From Parietaria judaica (lineage: Eukaryota > Streptophyta > Magnoliopsida > Rosales > Urticaceae): a stretch of DNA of 64,000 bases. The stretch spans positions 5,549,501-5,613,500 of the forward strand of contig OX940870.1 in assembly GCA_954871525.1 (NCBI GenBank), given 5' to 3'. The notes beneath the pieces are model-generated. The model was not told where the DNA came from and did not search any database. It worked only from the letters and a program-made list of their open reading frames with translations. Shown in pieces: positions 46,806 through 59,000 of this stretch; within the stretch, counting starts at the first letter, position 1; each line of letters opens with the position of its first letter. The translations under genes and the position numbers were made by a program.

Positions 46806-48973
46806 ATGGCGATCATGAAGAGAGTCCTTTGTTTGGAGTTTGTGCTGTGTTTGATTGTGGTTTTGGGGAACAACAAAAGGACATGTTTGGGAGAGAAGGT
46901 TGCTCAAACTCATGACGTCATCAAAGTCAGCTCTCTCCTCCCTTCAAATACTTGCACGCCTCTCACTCAAGGTTAGGCTTGTTCAAACTTTTTGGTAATT
47001 TACAGTTACGCCCCTTAATTATTTGTTTTATGACAAATTCTGTTTCTGTCGAATTTCGAATCACGATCATGCTATTATTTTTGGGTAACATTGATATTGT
47101 ACATGATAATTGATTTGAGTTTTTCAGTTATGCCCTGATTGCCCTCTGAACTTGTTGAAATAATGATAATTTTCACAATGTTTTTGGCTAATTGTCATGT
47201 AAAGTGACAATTTTATCACTATAACAATGAGGGAGAAATAGGTACATTTTACAAATTTAGAGAGAAAACTGCTGATAGAAGTTCTTAGAAGGGAATGTGA
47301 TTAAAAACGCCGAGCTTTTTCGAAACCTGGACAGAGGCTGGGCCCTGTTTTGGAAGGCCTGAAAAATAAGGACCGGACGTGAAAAAGGGCAAAGCGACAA
47401 TACCGGATCATGATTTCACCCATGCGTGTTTTTCAATTTCAGTTGGCCATCCAAAAGAGGCGTCCCTAAAGCTGATGCACAAGCACGGGCCATGCTCTCA
47501 TCTGAGCAAGCCACACTCGTTCACCTCCCCATCGTCCGATCATCTCAACACCCTTCTCGAGCAGGACCAGAGCCGAGTCAATTCGATCCAGTCCCAGCTG
47601 CGTTTCAGCAAAAAAATCCGGCCGGAAGCACACCGATGCGGTTATTGGGGCCCACTCGGGTGAAGAACTTGGGACCGGGAACTACATTGTCACTGTGGGC
47701 TTAGGGACCCCGGAGAAGAAGCTGTCTCTGATATTTGACACTGGGAGCTCACTGACGTGGACGCAGTGTCAACCGTGCGCAAGACGCTGCTACAGACAGA
47801 AGGAACCAATTTTCCAGCCATCTCAGTCGTCTTCATTTCACACCGTACCCTGCGACTCTGATCTCTGCGCCCAGCTTGAGTCCACCACAGGTTAGTGTTG
47901 GTTGATTTTTTATTTTTATTTCTTTATCTATTTTTTTGGATCGATTTGTAATGACGAAAATCAGCTCTCGAAACGGGAGGTTACGGAGCCCAATCGGGTA
48001 TCTCCCTTCTTATAGGAGAGACTAGTTATTTGTGGATTACAGTCTTATAAGGCCAACCAGACCCGACGAACTTAAACCTTAAGCGTAATTAACTAAACAC
48101 TATTATAAACCTTAACTTGCTCTGTACGTTAATATCAAATATACTGCAGGCAACTCAGGATGTGTGAAATCCTTGTGCGCGTACGGAACCCGATACGGTG
48201 ATGGCTCGTTCTCTGCCGGCTACCTCGTCAGAGAGAAACTGATGTTAACGCCTAATGATGTCTTCGACGGAGTCGTCATCGGCTGCGGCCAGAACAATCA
48301 AGGCCTTTTTGGCGGCACTGCCGGGCTGCTCGGCCTTGGCCGTGCCCCCCTTTCCATCGTCGCCCAGACAGCAGGCATCTACAGCGACCGCTTCTCTTAC
48401 TGTATCCCGTCCTCGCCAAGCTCAGATGGATTCCTCGCCTTTGGATACCGCCGGTCCCGATCCCGTGTCAAGTACACGCCGCTCTCGAGTTTGACCGAGG
48501 GCACACAGTTCTACGGCATCGAGATGACTGGGATCAACGTTGCCGGGACCACACTCCCTGTCCCGAGGACGGTGTTCGCGTCGACGGGCACAATCATTGA
48601 CTCCGGCACGGTCCTCACGCGGCTGCCGCCAGCAGCGTACAGCGTGATGCGGAAGGAGATCCGCCGTTTGATGTCGGAGTACCCGGTGACGCGTAGGTAC
48701 TCTGTGCTTGACATGTGTTACGACTTCAGCGGGCTCGACGTGGTGAAGGTGCCGAAGATCACGTTCTTGTTCGACGGCGGGGTGGAGGTGAAGTCCGACA
48801 TCTCTGGGGTGTTGCTCTCGGTGGGCGGCGGGCGTTTCTGCTTCGCGTTTATCGGCAACACCGACGAGGAGGCCGTGGGGATCTTCGGGAATATGCAGCA
48901 TAAGACGTGGGAGGTCGTGCACGACAACGAGGGGAGCGGGAGGGTCGGCTTTGGCGCTTCGGCTTGCTCTTAA
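46806..48973 (+). CDS. nepenthesin-like aspartic protease, frameshifted (possible pseudogene)
   Basis: Three exons (46806-46971, 47443-47890, 48150-48973) parallel those of the protease at 56067. The protein has a signal peptide (MAIMKRVLCLEFVLCLIVVLG), the prosegment box LKLMHKHGPCSHL, a first catalytic Asp in IFDTGSSLTWTQC, the Cys-rich loop CARRCYRQKEPIF, a flap region with YGDGSFSAGYL, a second Asp in IIDSGTVLTRLP, and the C-terminal VGFGASACS. It belongs to peptidase family A1B, related to Arabidopsis At5g10770 and AED1 (At5g10760), which act in the apoplast. Exon lengths sum to 1438, not a multiple of three: an A7 run at 47610-47616 in exon 2 shifts the frame, and one base fewer would restore agreement between prosegment and catalytic domain. 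This is either a real break or an assembly error; catalytic residues are otherwise intact. Confidence 0.88.
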
Positions 48974-49127
48974 AACCATAGTTAAGGAAGAACTCTTCTC
49001 GTAGTATAGTTTTCAGCCAAAATAACGAGACATGTCGTCTTCTCAGAAATAAGCAGTGCAAGTTTGTTTGTTTATTTGATCTGAGATTAGCCATCGTCGT
49101 TTGTGACGACGGGTACATGCATAATGC

Positions 49128-49175
<48 letters not shown>

Positions 49176-50274
49176 TGTGTGTGTGTATCTTTATCATCTT
49201 AGTATCCATTTTCATATAAAAAATTATATATCTTTATTTTCTGTTATTATTAAGTTAAATGTCGCTTCTCTAGATTGACCAAAAATATAACTAATAACAT
49301 AAACTATATCATTTATATACATTACGTGATGAATACTCATATCCGATAAAATAAAAACGTATTTCTCACATGAAAATTAAGTATAATTAAATTCGCGTAT
49401 TAGTACATATGTAACGTTGTTTCTGCTTTTAAAAGATCAAAACAAAGAGATAAAACTATCATGTATTGATTAGTTCTTGAAAAGGTATGATCATTATAGA
49501 TAATAACCTAATAAAAGACGCACATTCGAACATACATACATGTAGAAGCAGAATATATATATATATATATATATATTAGGTTTATTTTTTTCTTTCTAGA
49601 TTAAGAGTTCACGTTCACGATAGGAAAACTACAAACAAAAGCTTGATCTATCACTTTCGTATGCTTAAATAGTTAATGAATTATAGTTAAGGATTATGAA
49701 TATTAGAAATTGTTTCAAACTTTATGTAATTATGTATGCGAAAAAAAACAAGTAACAGTTATATTTTTAGACTAAAAGGGCTTGTAGTGAGAATAATAAT
49801 AATAAAAAAAGGATCAATTTAGGCACGCAATATAAGGCATTTAGATTAGTATGAATGCAAAGAAAAGTTGCGCATTGTTTTCGTGGACCCTCAAATCAGA
49901 AACTCCATTACGCTTATAGAAAATAAGATATTTGCACACAGAAAATGAAAATCATCTCGGGAAAAAAAAAAAAAAAACACTATGATCGAAAAATTCGCTA
50001 CAGAATATATTTATACATAATATTATACTCTTTCTTTGCAATTGTGTCCGTGAACTAAATAGGATCATTGCGATAAAATTCTTAATACTACTTTTTTTGT
50101 TGTTTTAAATATTTTGTCACTTCAAACATTCCAATTTGTAAAATTTAAAGTCATACTGACTAGGCTACATGAGATAAAAAAAAAATTAAGCTACTTGAAC
50201 ATGTAAATTTCATTGATTGCAACTTTTCTATTTATTTGGACATCCCTTTTCTTTAGTACATTTCATCTATATGA
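48974..50274. other. intergenic with (AT)n microsatellite
   Basis: AT-rich DNA with (AT)21 at 49131-49172 running into a short (GT)n, and a second (AT)n at about 49555-49575. No gene seen. Confidence 0.6.
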
Positions 50275-50420
50275 CAAGATGTGCTGGTCTAGTGGTAACA
50301 AGTACATCACTTAAGACATTATAGGTCTTGAGTTCGAGTCACCATGGGGGTAGGAGTGAAATCCAAAGACATTATATCTTTCCATTTAATGGCGGAGAAA
50401 TATATCTATATACTTAGGAA
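50275..50420 (+). mobile_element. tRNA-derived SINE
   Basis: An A box TGGTCTAGTGG (50285-50295) and a perfect B box GTTCGAGTC (50332-50340) lie 37 bases apart within a tRNA-like head beginning GTGCTGGTC, followed by a non-tRNA body. This is typical of plant SINEs. The tail and target duplication were not resolved. Confidence 0.6.
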
Positions 50421-50546
50421 ACATATATTATTTTGCAACCCCAAGTTGAAAATTTATCGTTCACAGGAGAGAGTGGTCCCGATTAGTTCGATGGTTTAGC
50501 TCAATCTCAATCGAACGTAGTTTCACACTTGCAGTTGTGAATAATA

Positions 50547-52085
50547 ATGGAACCTAATTTCTATAGAAATCTTTCAGTCTCTAGTTCATCAACTTCTGGA
50601 TCTAGTTCCAGAAAACCCATAAATACTGAAGAAATAACCCTTGAAGATTTCAATAGAGCCATTGATGATTGGGATATTCCCAAAATTCAAAGAGACCAAA
50701 TTTACAAAACCCAAAAATTCAATATTTTCAAAACAGATTTCACCATTAAAACTAAGGAAAGAGATATCCAACTTTCAAAACCTTTTGAGAGTGTTCATCT
50801 CCTTTCAAAAAATTCAATTAAAAAACATAAAGACAAACAATATAAATACATCCATATAGGTCTTGTCCAAGTAGGAATAAAACCACTAACCAAAGAAGGC
50901 CTAAATACGTCTATTCTTGCTGTCCTTAGAGATGCCAGGTTCACAAATTTCGAAGATTCATTATTAAGTTCAATTGAATCCAGTCTTTGTAGTGGCCCAA
51001 TATGTTTCAATTGTTTCCCCAATTTTACAATCTCCTTAAATGACAAAAATATTCTACAATCTCTAGTCTTACAAGTTAAAACTCATAATTACAATATGTT
51101 AGAAGGATCCATCCATGTTGCCATAGTTTTTAAAATACACTACAAGGCCATGATCTCCGCCTTTGCCACAAAACATAGGTATCAAAGTGGAAAAGGAGAA
51201 ACCTTACTCCTCCAAACAGATCTAAACCGGTCAAACACCGTTATTCCAAGATCCATTAAATGGAAAGATATATCCTTACCAGAAGAATGGATCCTTGAAG
51301 GTGCAGCTAGAGCCGAACCAATCAATCCTAGACCAAATACCGAACTAAGGGAAATTAGACAATATAAAGATGGTCGTGTCCAATTGTCTTTCGAAAGACC
51401 TTTTCAAGCCCAATATAGCATAGATGATGCCTCAACATCAAGCACAATAGACTTAGGAAGAGTATCTAGATTGCCATCAATGATTGGAGAAATGCCATCT
51501 ATAGAGTTTCCACAAAATAGATTCCAACCAAGATTTTCAACATCAGATATCCCAAGACCAGTAATTCAAAACGCTAGATATTCCACTGAAGTCCCTCAAC
51601 CTATCTATAACCCAAACCCTAGACGTACAAAACTCTCCCCGCCAACTTCCCCAACCGGATCAGCCATTACCGAAAATATTATGAATGAATTAAACAATAT
51701 TGAAAAACGATTTGAATTAAACAAAGACTGTCTTCGACAAGATTTTTACGATAATCATAACTACGAAAAAAGAGAATGGTTTTTTAAAAATTACTCAGAT
51801 AAAAAGATAAGAATACAAGTTGAATTCTACAATTTTTGCTTAAAACACAAAATACATATTCTATTTTTTGACTGGTTTGAAATATATGCAAAAAATAATG
51901 AAATCAATTACCCATTCACAAAAAGTATAAATCCCATATATCGCCACCCGATATGGAAAACCTCAAATAATAATAAAATTGAATCAACACACCCTCCTCC
52001 TAGAGAACTAAAGATTCCTATTCATGACCAAGTCATAAAAGCGCGGCTTATAAAAATATCAATGAAGAACCTAAGAAAGTACTAA
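50547..52085 (+). CDS. endogenous pararetrovirus (Caulimoviridae-like) movement-protein ORF
   Basis: An intact 512-residue ORF, Lys/Asn/Ile-rich and unlike host genes in composition. Residues from about 70 to 210 resemble a 30K-superfamily viral movement protein as encoded by plant pararetroviruses: a KPFESVHLLS start, the IHIGLVQVGIKPLT strand (the family's conserved G-L-V-Q-V-G-I-K region) and later LDGS-type 'MLEGSIHVAIVFKIHYK'. A long linker and a KREWFFKNYSD-containing C-terminal part follow, as in polyproteins of endogenous caulimovirids. No reverse transcriptase, protease or coat zinc finger occurs in the window, so this is an isolated genomic fragment. Just before the stop, a duplicated stretch and a likely frame change separate it from weakly similar sequence downstream (to about 52230). 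The identification is from motif memory. Confidence 0.7.
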   Translation: MEPNFYRNLSVSSSSTSGSSSRKPINTEEITLEDFNRAIDDWDIPKIQRDQIYKTQKFNIFKTDFTIKTKERDIQLSKPFESVHLLSKNSIKKHKDKQYKYIHIGLVQVGIKPLTKEGLNTSILAVLRDARFTNFEDSLLSSIESSLCSGPICFNCFPNFTISLNDKNILQSLVLQVKTHNYNMLEGSIHVAIVFKIHYKAMISAFATKHRYQSGKGETLLLQTDLNRSNTVIPRSIKWKDISLPEEWILEGAARAEPINPRPNTELREIRQYKDGRVQLSFERPFQAQYSIDDASTSSTIDLGRVSRLPSMIGEMPSIEFPQNRFQPRFSTSDIPRPVIQNARYSTEVPQPIYNPNPRRTKLSPPTSPTGSAITENIMNELNNIEKRFELNKDCLRQDFYDNHNYEKREWFFKNYSDKKIRIQVEFYNFCLKHKIHILFFDWFEIYAKNNEINYPFTKSINPIYRHPIWKTSNNNKIESTHPPPRELKIPIHDQVIKARLIKISMKNLRKY

Positions 52086-52172
52086 AACCATCAAGCGCGG
52101 CTTAGAATGGAACAAAACATGCTCAGTACTGTTAACCACATAGGACCTAAGAAAAGTACTAAAACCATCAAG
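52068..52172. repeat. short direct repeat at the end of the viral ORF
   Basis: The phrase CCTAAGAAAGTACTAAAACC followed by ATCAAG occurs near 52068 and again, with one extra A, near 52146. The pair lies 78 bases apart and brackets the point where the movement-protein reading frame ends. Confidence 0.7.
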
Positions 52173-52239
52173 AGCCCTATCTTTAAACCATTTGAAATAT
52201 CATCAAGTTCCCAAAATGAAATATCACGCCTTGAAGCTA

Positions 52240-52785
52240 AGGCTGCTAATTCGTCTTTCATGTCGTGTTCATGTTGTGTTTTAGTAATTTTTTATTCATT
52301 TTTCGTGTTGTGTTTTAGTCATTTTTTAAAAATTTATTTTATGTAGAATTAGACCCGCCTCAGTTACCAATTGTGTTAGAAGATGAAACTCAAACCTACC
52401 CAATTTATAAACGTGTTCATCGTCTCAACCCGTTTGACTGGTTCAAATGTTTTTAGATGATAAATTAATTCTCATGATTAGCCTAATTAACTTAATTTAT
52501 TTATCAATTAAACAACGCAATTAATAATAAGAAAAACTCAAATTTCATATACAATAAGTATTAAAATAATTATTAATTTATATAAAATACATGAAATAAA
52601 ACTTTTGTGTTCCTTAATTATCGTATATAATTGGGTCTTATCGTGTACGTATCGTATGTATTCACACATTATTTAATCGGGCTCGATACGGTTGGACCCA
52701 AAATCACTTATGATCAACTCAAACCCATTTACATCGTGTTATAACCACGTCGTATTTCGTTTTTGGCCTTATATTATCACCCCTA
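52240..52785. mobile_element. hAT-like MITE remnant, relative of the 11449 copy
   Basis: The right part has phrases shared with the element at 11449-12224 (TTAATCGGGCTCGATACGGTTGGACCC, AACCCATTTACATCGTGTTA and the end TATCACCCCTA). The left end is lost or diverged, near the viral fragment. Confidence 0.55.
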
Positions 52786-54237
52786 AATGTAAGTAAGCAA
52801 GGTTTCGTAACCGCGGAGAAACAAAATAGCACGAAACTTGGTAGCAAATTCTGAGTAAATGCTTGAAATATCTTTGTTATCGATTGCGATCTTTACATTG
52901 GAAAAATGACGTATAAGCTATTGGTGTGATGTCACACGCATGAAGTAATTCGAGTATTTTTCTTCTTCATTTTTCCACTTTGAGTGCTGAAACACCATAC
53001 TCTTAGTGGGAAGTGGGCAAAGTAAAGTGGGATATCTAGAAACAAAAGCGAAGACCCTTTTTTTTTCCTACAAACCACGATGACTTGTTGACAAACTGTA
53101 TGCTTTTTAGCAGTTGAGACATCAAGATCTCTCCTTATAATCAAAACATATATCAGATGATTGGATTCCAGCTTTCTTTACCCTTACACTTCAAGCTTTA
53201 TCTAATTCAAGTAAAGTTTGTGATTCGAATTTTTTTTTTTAACTTAACTTTTTATTGTTTAGAATGAAAAAAAAAAAAATAGTGGAAATAGAGAATCGAG
53301 TTGATCGTTGTAGTATGGATCTTTCGTATTATGACTTATTTATAGTTGATATTTTAAAGTTAATTAATTGTAGTTATTTTTCCTTGTTTTAATTACCAAT
53401 TCTTTCACTACTACTGTAACACTTTATTGCCAGTGCGACTGATTTTATAAAGTTATCAAATTATTGTTATTATTATTGAGAAATGAGACCCCACGATTAG
53501 ATTAGATATTCCAATAATATTGAAAAGCAAATCATGGTAATGGAATTATTAGATCACCACTTGCATCATGCTATTGGAGTAAGATTTTTGTAAGTATACA
53601 TTCATATTTCCCTTTTGAAGGAAACTAAAAAGACCAATTGCATATTCTAAATTGTCATTTTCTTGTGGCTAAGAGCACGATAGATCACGGACATGCATCA
53701 CATTCATTAGAACGTAGAAGTTGAAAGGGAAACAGACATAAATATTATTTATCAGCTTAAAGGAAATATCAACACACATAGCCATGCAAGTTTTCATTGT
53801 CAATACTTCATTAACATGGAACGATCACAGATCATATTATCATTATTAAGTAACGTAATCACAACGCTAATTAAGGAGACAAATGTCTATGGTATATATA
53901 TATGCCATAGCCAAACTTTTATTTTAGACGAGCACAAAATATTATGACCGATTTTTTCTTCAAATACGTAATAACAAAAATCATAAGCAACTATTAAAAA
54001 TATAAATAGATAATATTACTTTTTTGGAAGATAGTATAATATATTTATCGATTTTCAAGTATAGTAGAGGGAATAAGAAGCGTTGAATCAATCATGAATA
54101 TATTTTTTTAAGTGAGCGTATACCAGAGCACTCACCATGGGCTCTGCCTAATATTAACATATATATATATATATATGTTTATATATAAATTGTAAATTGT
54201 AAATGTGCATAGTGGGGTTGGTCATGGTGCATTGGTG
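52786..54237. other. intergenic
   Basis: AT-rich DNA with poly-T/A runs and a (TA)n stretch at about 54158-54176. No gene recognised. Confidence 0.5.
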
Positions 54238-54420
54238 CAAGGTTTTAAATACCGTTTGCCGATGTCGTTTCGCATTTTTCATTTTACGGATATATCGCTT
54301 GTCGATGTGTATCTCATAGGTAAGTCGATGGATATGTCGATGGATATATCGTTTCGCATATCCTCGAAAAAAAAAAATCGATGGGCATGCCGATGGATAT
54401 TCGAGAAATTTAATATCATG
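54238..54420 (+). mobile_element. 183-bp hAT-type MITE
   Basis: Starts CAAGGTTTTAAATACCG and shares GATATATCGTTTCGCATA and TCGATGGATATGTCGATGG phrases with the inverted copy at 17839-18022, which has the same length. Flanks ATTGGTG occur on both sides (54231-54237 and 54421-54427), a seven-base match to an 8-bp duplication. Confidence 0.78.
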
Positions 54421-54547
54421 ATTGGTGGGGAAGTAGTCGGTGACTACTAGAGTGTGGGAATTTAGTGTATAAATCTATGTATATTTTATTTTAACACATA
54501 AGGTGAGAGAAATTCAATATTCTAGACTTCTAGTACTTATAGAGGAA

Positions 54548-54581
<34 letters not shown>

Positions 54582-55531
54582 TATACTATATAGTAACATG
54601 CAAATTAATTATTTGAAAAAATAAACTTTGTTTTTTCTTTCAATAGTTAATTTTCGGAATAGTAATGTAAATCCAAAAGGTGAGTGAGTGGCAGATTCCG
54701 CAAGTCACGAGCGGGGTGGACCAAGCAGCATCACGCCCCAAAACTAGTGGTGCATTGCTTCTCAATCACCACATGACTTTCCAAGGGAAGGCTCACTCTA
54801 GTCTCGACACGTGGCATGCTTTTTTGTTTTAATCTCTCTTGTTATTTGTAATTGAATTATTGTTGTGCATGTCAAGAGAAAAATAGACTTCTCTGCATTA
54901 TTGCAATTTCTTGGGAAATATCAATCACATGTTGCTTTGAAGCCTTGATATAATTGATTCAACGTCGTGTTCTTGGGGCTAATAATAATTATTACTTACA
55001 ATGTAATTGAAAAGCTGTTTAGTATGATCTTAAGACAAGTACACTACTTAAGAGTATTAGTCACAACTCTACTTGTTCCGTTTGAGTCAACTAATTCTCA
55101 CTATGATATCTGTTACATTTTACACTGTAAAAAGTTACGTATCTTAATAATAATCGGAAATGATAAACATACGTAACAAAAACGTTACTTATTGAAGTCT
55201 AATAATATATAATATATACATATATAATATATTTATATATCTCATCTTTTTTTTGTCTTCTTTTAATGCTTAATGGTGAAATTATATATATCATCAATTT
55301 AGCATTAGTGACCATTAATTTGTCGTCATGGCAGTCTTATATATAAACGTTTGATAAATAGATACCTCAACCAACATTTAAGCCATATAACTATTCAATT
55401 ATACTCCCAACTTTATGACCCATTAATATTTTCATTAATACTCAAAACAATCTCTGATTAGTTATTAAAATCAATCGCTTGGTCAAACCAACGCACTCAA
55501 CTTTAGTGCTCAATGCTCATTGAGTCTTATA
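54421..55531. other. intergenic
   Basis: AT-rich with (TA)n at 54549-54578. A GC-richer patch at 54690-54830 holds no recognisable gene. Confidence 0.5.
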
Positions 55532-55850
55532 CAGTGCTGTCCAAGCGGGCGGGTGCAGAGTGCCCGTGCCCATGACCCATTCGGCGAACCTGCACCAACA
55601 CTCACTGCGGGTTGGGCTGCCAGTGTTAACATCCAAAACGTGCCCACCTATTTTTTTATTATTATTATTATTTCGTTTAAATACCGCGTATAATTAATAT
55701 TAAAAAAGAGAATAGGTTGTCCGTTCTTAGATTGACAGGCGGCTTTTGCCCACCTAGGAGGCGATGCGGGTGGGGCACCCCGTGTCTAGTTCCAACCCGG
55801 GTTGCCCACAACGCAACAAAATGCACGGGACGGGCACTTAGGCAGCTCTA
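55532..55850. mobile_element. MITE-like inverted-end element
   Basis: Left end CAGTGCTGTCCAAGCGGGC and right end GCCCACTTAGGCAGCTCTA-like sequence are imperfect inverted partners, with G/C-rich 'CGGGCGGGTGC' and 'CACGGGACGGGCAC' shoulders. Flanking duplication could not be found. A relative may lie near 35700. Confidence 0.45.
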
Positions 55851-56020
55851 CTCTACAATTCACAAACAGTAAACTCTATGATTCCTCGCCAGATTACAAA
55901 AATACCCTCAACATATTATTTATTTGAAAGAAATGATTAAAGGTGAAAACCCCTTTTCCAATAACCAATGACGTGTAGGAAATGGTTCTCTTCTCAATAT
56001 ATATCGATGATGTGTTAGTA

Positions 56021-56027
56021 TATAAAG
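56021..56027 (+). promoter_or_regulatory. TATA box of the second aspartic protease
   Basis: TATAAAG lies about 46 bases before the start codon at 56067. This would leave a very short 5' leader, as for the first protease. Confidence 0.4.
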
Positions 56028-56066
56028 CAAAGATGTGAGCTTGGAAGTGACCAATAATCTCTTAAT

Positions 56067-59000
56067 ATGGCTCATCCCAACAAGCCCTTCTCCTTCTTCT
56101 TCCTCTCTTCTCTGTGTTGCCTTGCATTTGCCTGCGCTCACTTGCATATTGGCCTTGCTACCTCGCAAGACGAACCCGTCTTCACTCTCCGGCTCGCCTC
56201 TCTATTGCCGGCTTCAACTTGCACCCACTCCTCAGGTTCTCTCTCTCTATACATACATATATATGTATATGTATATGTGTATCTATGTATTAGGCATAGT
56301 GAATAAGAACCCACAACAAAGATGGTTAAATTGGTTATCAACTTATTATTATATAAATCATGTATATCAATATGTGTGTATCTATGTGACGAGCATCGTC
56401 TTGCTGAGTTGGTTTTTTTTTTTTTTTTTTTTGAACCAGCTGAGTTGGTTTATAACAATATTTAGCACACATATATATTTGTTCATGTTGCATCATATGC
56501 TTAATATTCATGTATTATGATTCATGATTACGTGTTGTACATGTATTTATATAGTTTAATTCGATTGGAAGTGAAAATTTAATCTCCTTGAACCTTTATG
56601 TAATTAATTAGTTTAATTAATGTGTACGTGCTTGGTAAAAGTTACTCTTTGAGCAATAACTTCATGTGGCTCCTGTCACTAAGTAACAAAAGTGTAAAGA
56701 TAATAAGAGGACATGAATTTTAATTTTTATATTTTTTTATTTATTCGAATATAAAATAAAATTGGATATATGGAAGGTGCCAATTGGTGTGGGTCCTATG
56801 TTACATTCTCTGAATTTCGTCAATCATTATAATACTTATTTTAAATTTAATTGTTGCATTAGGTGTGGCATTGCTAAATGGCTGTCTTGCACACATCAAT
56901 ATATTTCATTACTTCTCAGTCTCACTCACAATAATGGTAACTTGTACTCTATGTGTATTATTCTCAATTATAAATAAAAATAAATAAATAAATAACTTAC
57001 AACATATACACCAAAGTAGCACGTCATTTCATGATAAGTATTGCTTTCATACTGAACTACTTGTGGTAATTGAGCACCACAATTGAATCAATATCGTTCA
57101 CTAAATTCATAAGAGTAAAACAATACTGATACATCAAGAGACTGTGACTAATCACGACTATAATCCTTTGATAATAAAACCAAAAAATTAATAGGAGATA
57201 GCGATAAATTAATTACGGTGACATTAACGTGTAATTTATGAGAGTCACGGGTCGACTTATCAGAGACTCAGAGTCACATAATCAGAGGGACACAAACAGA
57301 ACAAAACAAGACAAACGAGTCTCAAATTTAGGGTTTTTGGAAGGACTCTTGTCCTTAAAATATAATAATAAATTAAAAAAAAATCAATCTCTTTCCTTGG
57401 TTGGTATATATATATATAGTACTATATAGTAAATACGAACATGTCATTTTAATTAAAAAAAATATTATTTTTCAATCATTAATAATTATATATATATATA
57501 TGTACTGTATAATTATACATGCTAATCTTATGTCACATTTTATTTGACCATCCAGTGCCTGACAACGAGGCAGCGTTGAAAGTGGTGCACAAGCATGGCC
57601 CATGCAGTGGCCAAGACGGAATCGACCACGCCCTGATCTTCCGGCAAGACCGGTCGCGGGTGACCGCCATCCGCGCCCGCCTGGCCAGAGGCGACTCCTC
57701 GGCCACGAGCTCGCTGGACAAGAAGGCGAGCAGCGGGATCACGGTGCCCGCGAAGTCGGGGGCGGTGGTGGGGTCGGGGAACTACATCGTGACGGTGGGG
57801 CTGGGGTCGCCGAAGAAGGATCTGTCGCTGATATTCGACACGGGCAGCGACGTGACGTGGACGCAGTGCAAGCCGTGCGCCAAGTCGTGCTACTCGCAGA
57901 AGGAGCCCATCTTCGATCCCTCGGCTTCCTCGTCTTACGTCAACGTCTCTTGCACCTCTTCCGATTGCTTGTCGCTCAAGCCAGCCACAGGTACTTGCAA
58001 ATATGCTTTTGAATTTGAATAATTATTTAAATTCTATGCTAGCTAGTTGATAATAAGTAAGGTTTTAGAAACCAGCAAGCATTAACCTTCTTTTGTTATA
58101 TAAGTTCCATTTTTTTGTACTCGTCTTTTTTGGCTTTAAATTTTTTAATCTTTAGACAAAAAAAAATCTATAAATAATAATAAAAAAATAACTTTGCAAT
58201 ATCAACGCTCATATAATCTCATAAAACCCTTTTAAAAACTTTTTTACTAAAACTTTTAATCTTTTTCTTAAAATCTATCATATAATTTTTAAAAGTTTAG
58301 CAGTATTTATTTTTTATTTGTTTTTTTACAAAAATTATTTCGGTATCTCAATCGATTTTGCATTATTTTCATAAAATTAAATCGACACAATTTTGTACTG
58401 GTTTTTACGGAAACTCCATCGATGTACTCATACCGCTTTCGGTGTACTTGCGTAATCCATCGATGTACTCATACCGCTTTCGGTGTATTTTTAATTGAAC
58501 TTGCGAAGACTTTGCGGGTTTTAAAACATTAAACATATGAATTTCAAAAGTTAAAAGTGTTCCGATTCACACTGTTTAACAAATATTGAAAAACAGCTTA
58601 ACTAAAAAATACTCCTATCTGCAGGTGTAGCGCCCGGGTGCTCGGCGACGACGTCAACGTGCGTATACGGAATCCAGTACGGCGACCGGTCCTTCTCGGT
58701 GGGCTACTTTGCGCGCGAAACCGTCACTCTCTCCTCCTCTGAAGTTCTCACCAATGTCCTCTTCGGCTGCGGCCAGAACAACCAAGGCCTCTTCGGCGGC
58801 TCCGCCGGCCTCCTTGGCCTTGGCCGCAACAAGATCTCCTTCGTCATGCAGAGCGCCGCCAAGTACGGCCGCACCTTCTCCTACTGCCTCCCCAGCTCCT
58901 CCTCCTCCTCCGGCTTCCTCTCCTTCGGCAACGCCAAGGCCGCCAAAGCCGTCAAGTACACCCCGCTCAGCACGCTCTCCGCCAGTGCGTCCTTCTACGC

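Noticed and set aside
48422..48979. 185-residue minus-strand frame over the first protease
   Set aside because: Antisense shadow of the GC-rich protease exon 3, whose catalytic motifs are on the plus strand.
52107..52346. 79-residue plus-strand frame after the viral ORF
   Set aside because: Only its first part is weakly like viral polyprotein sequence; the rest is hydrophobic AT-rich repeat, so it is not a separate gene.
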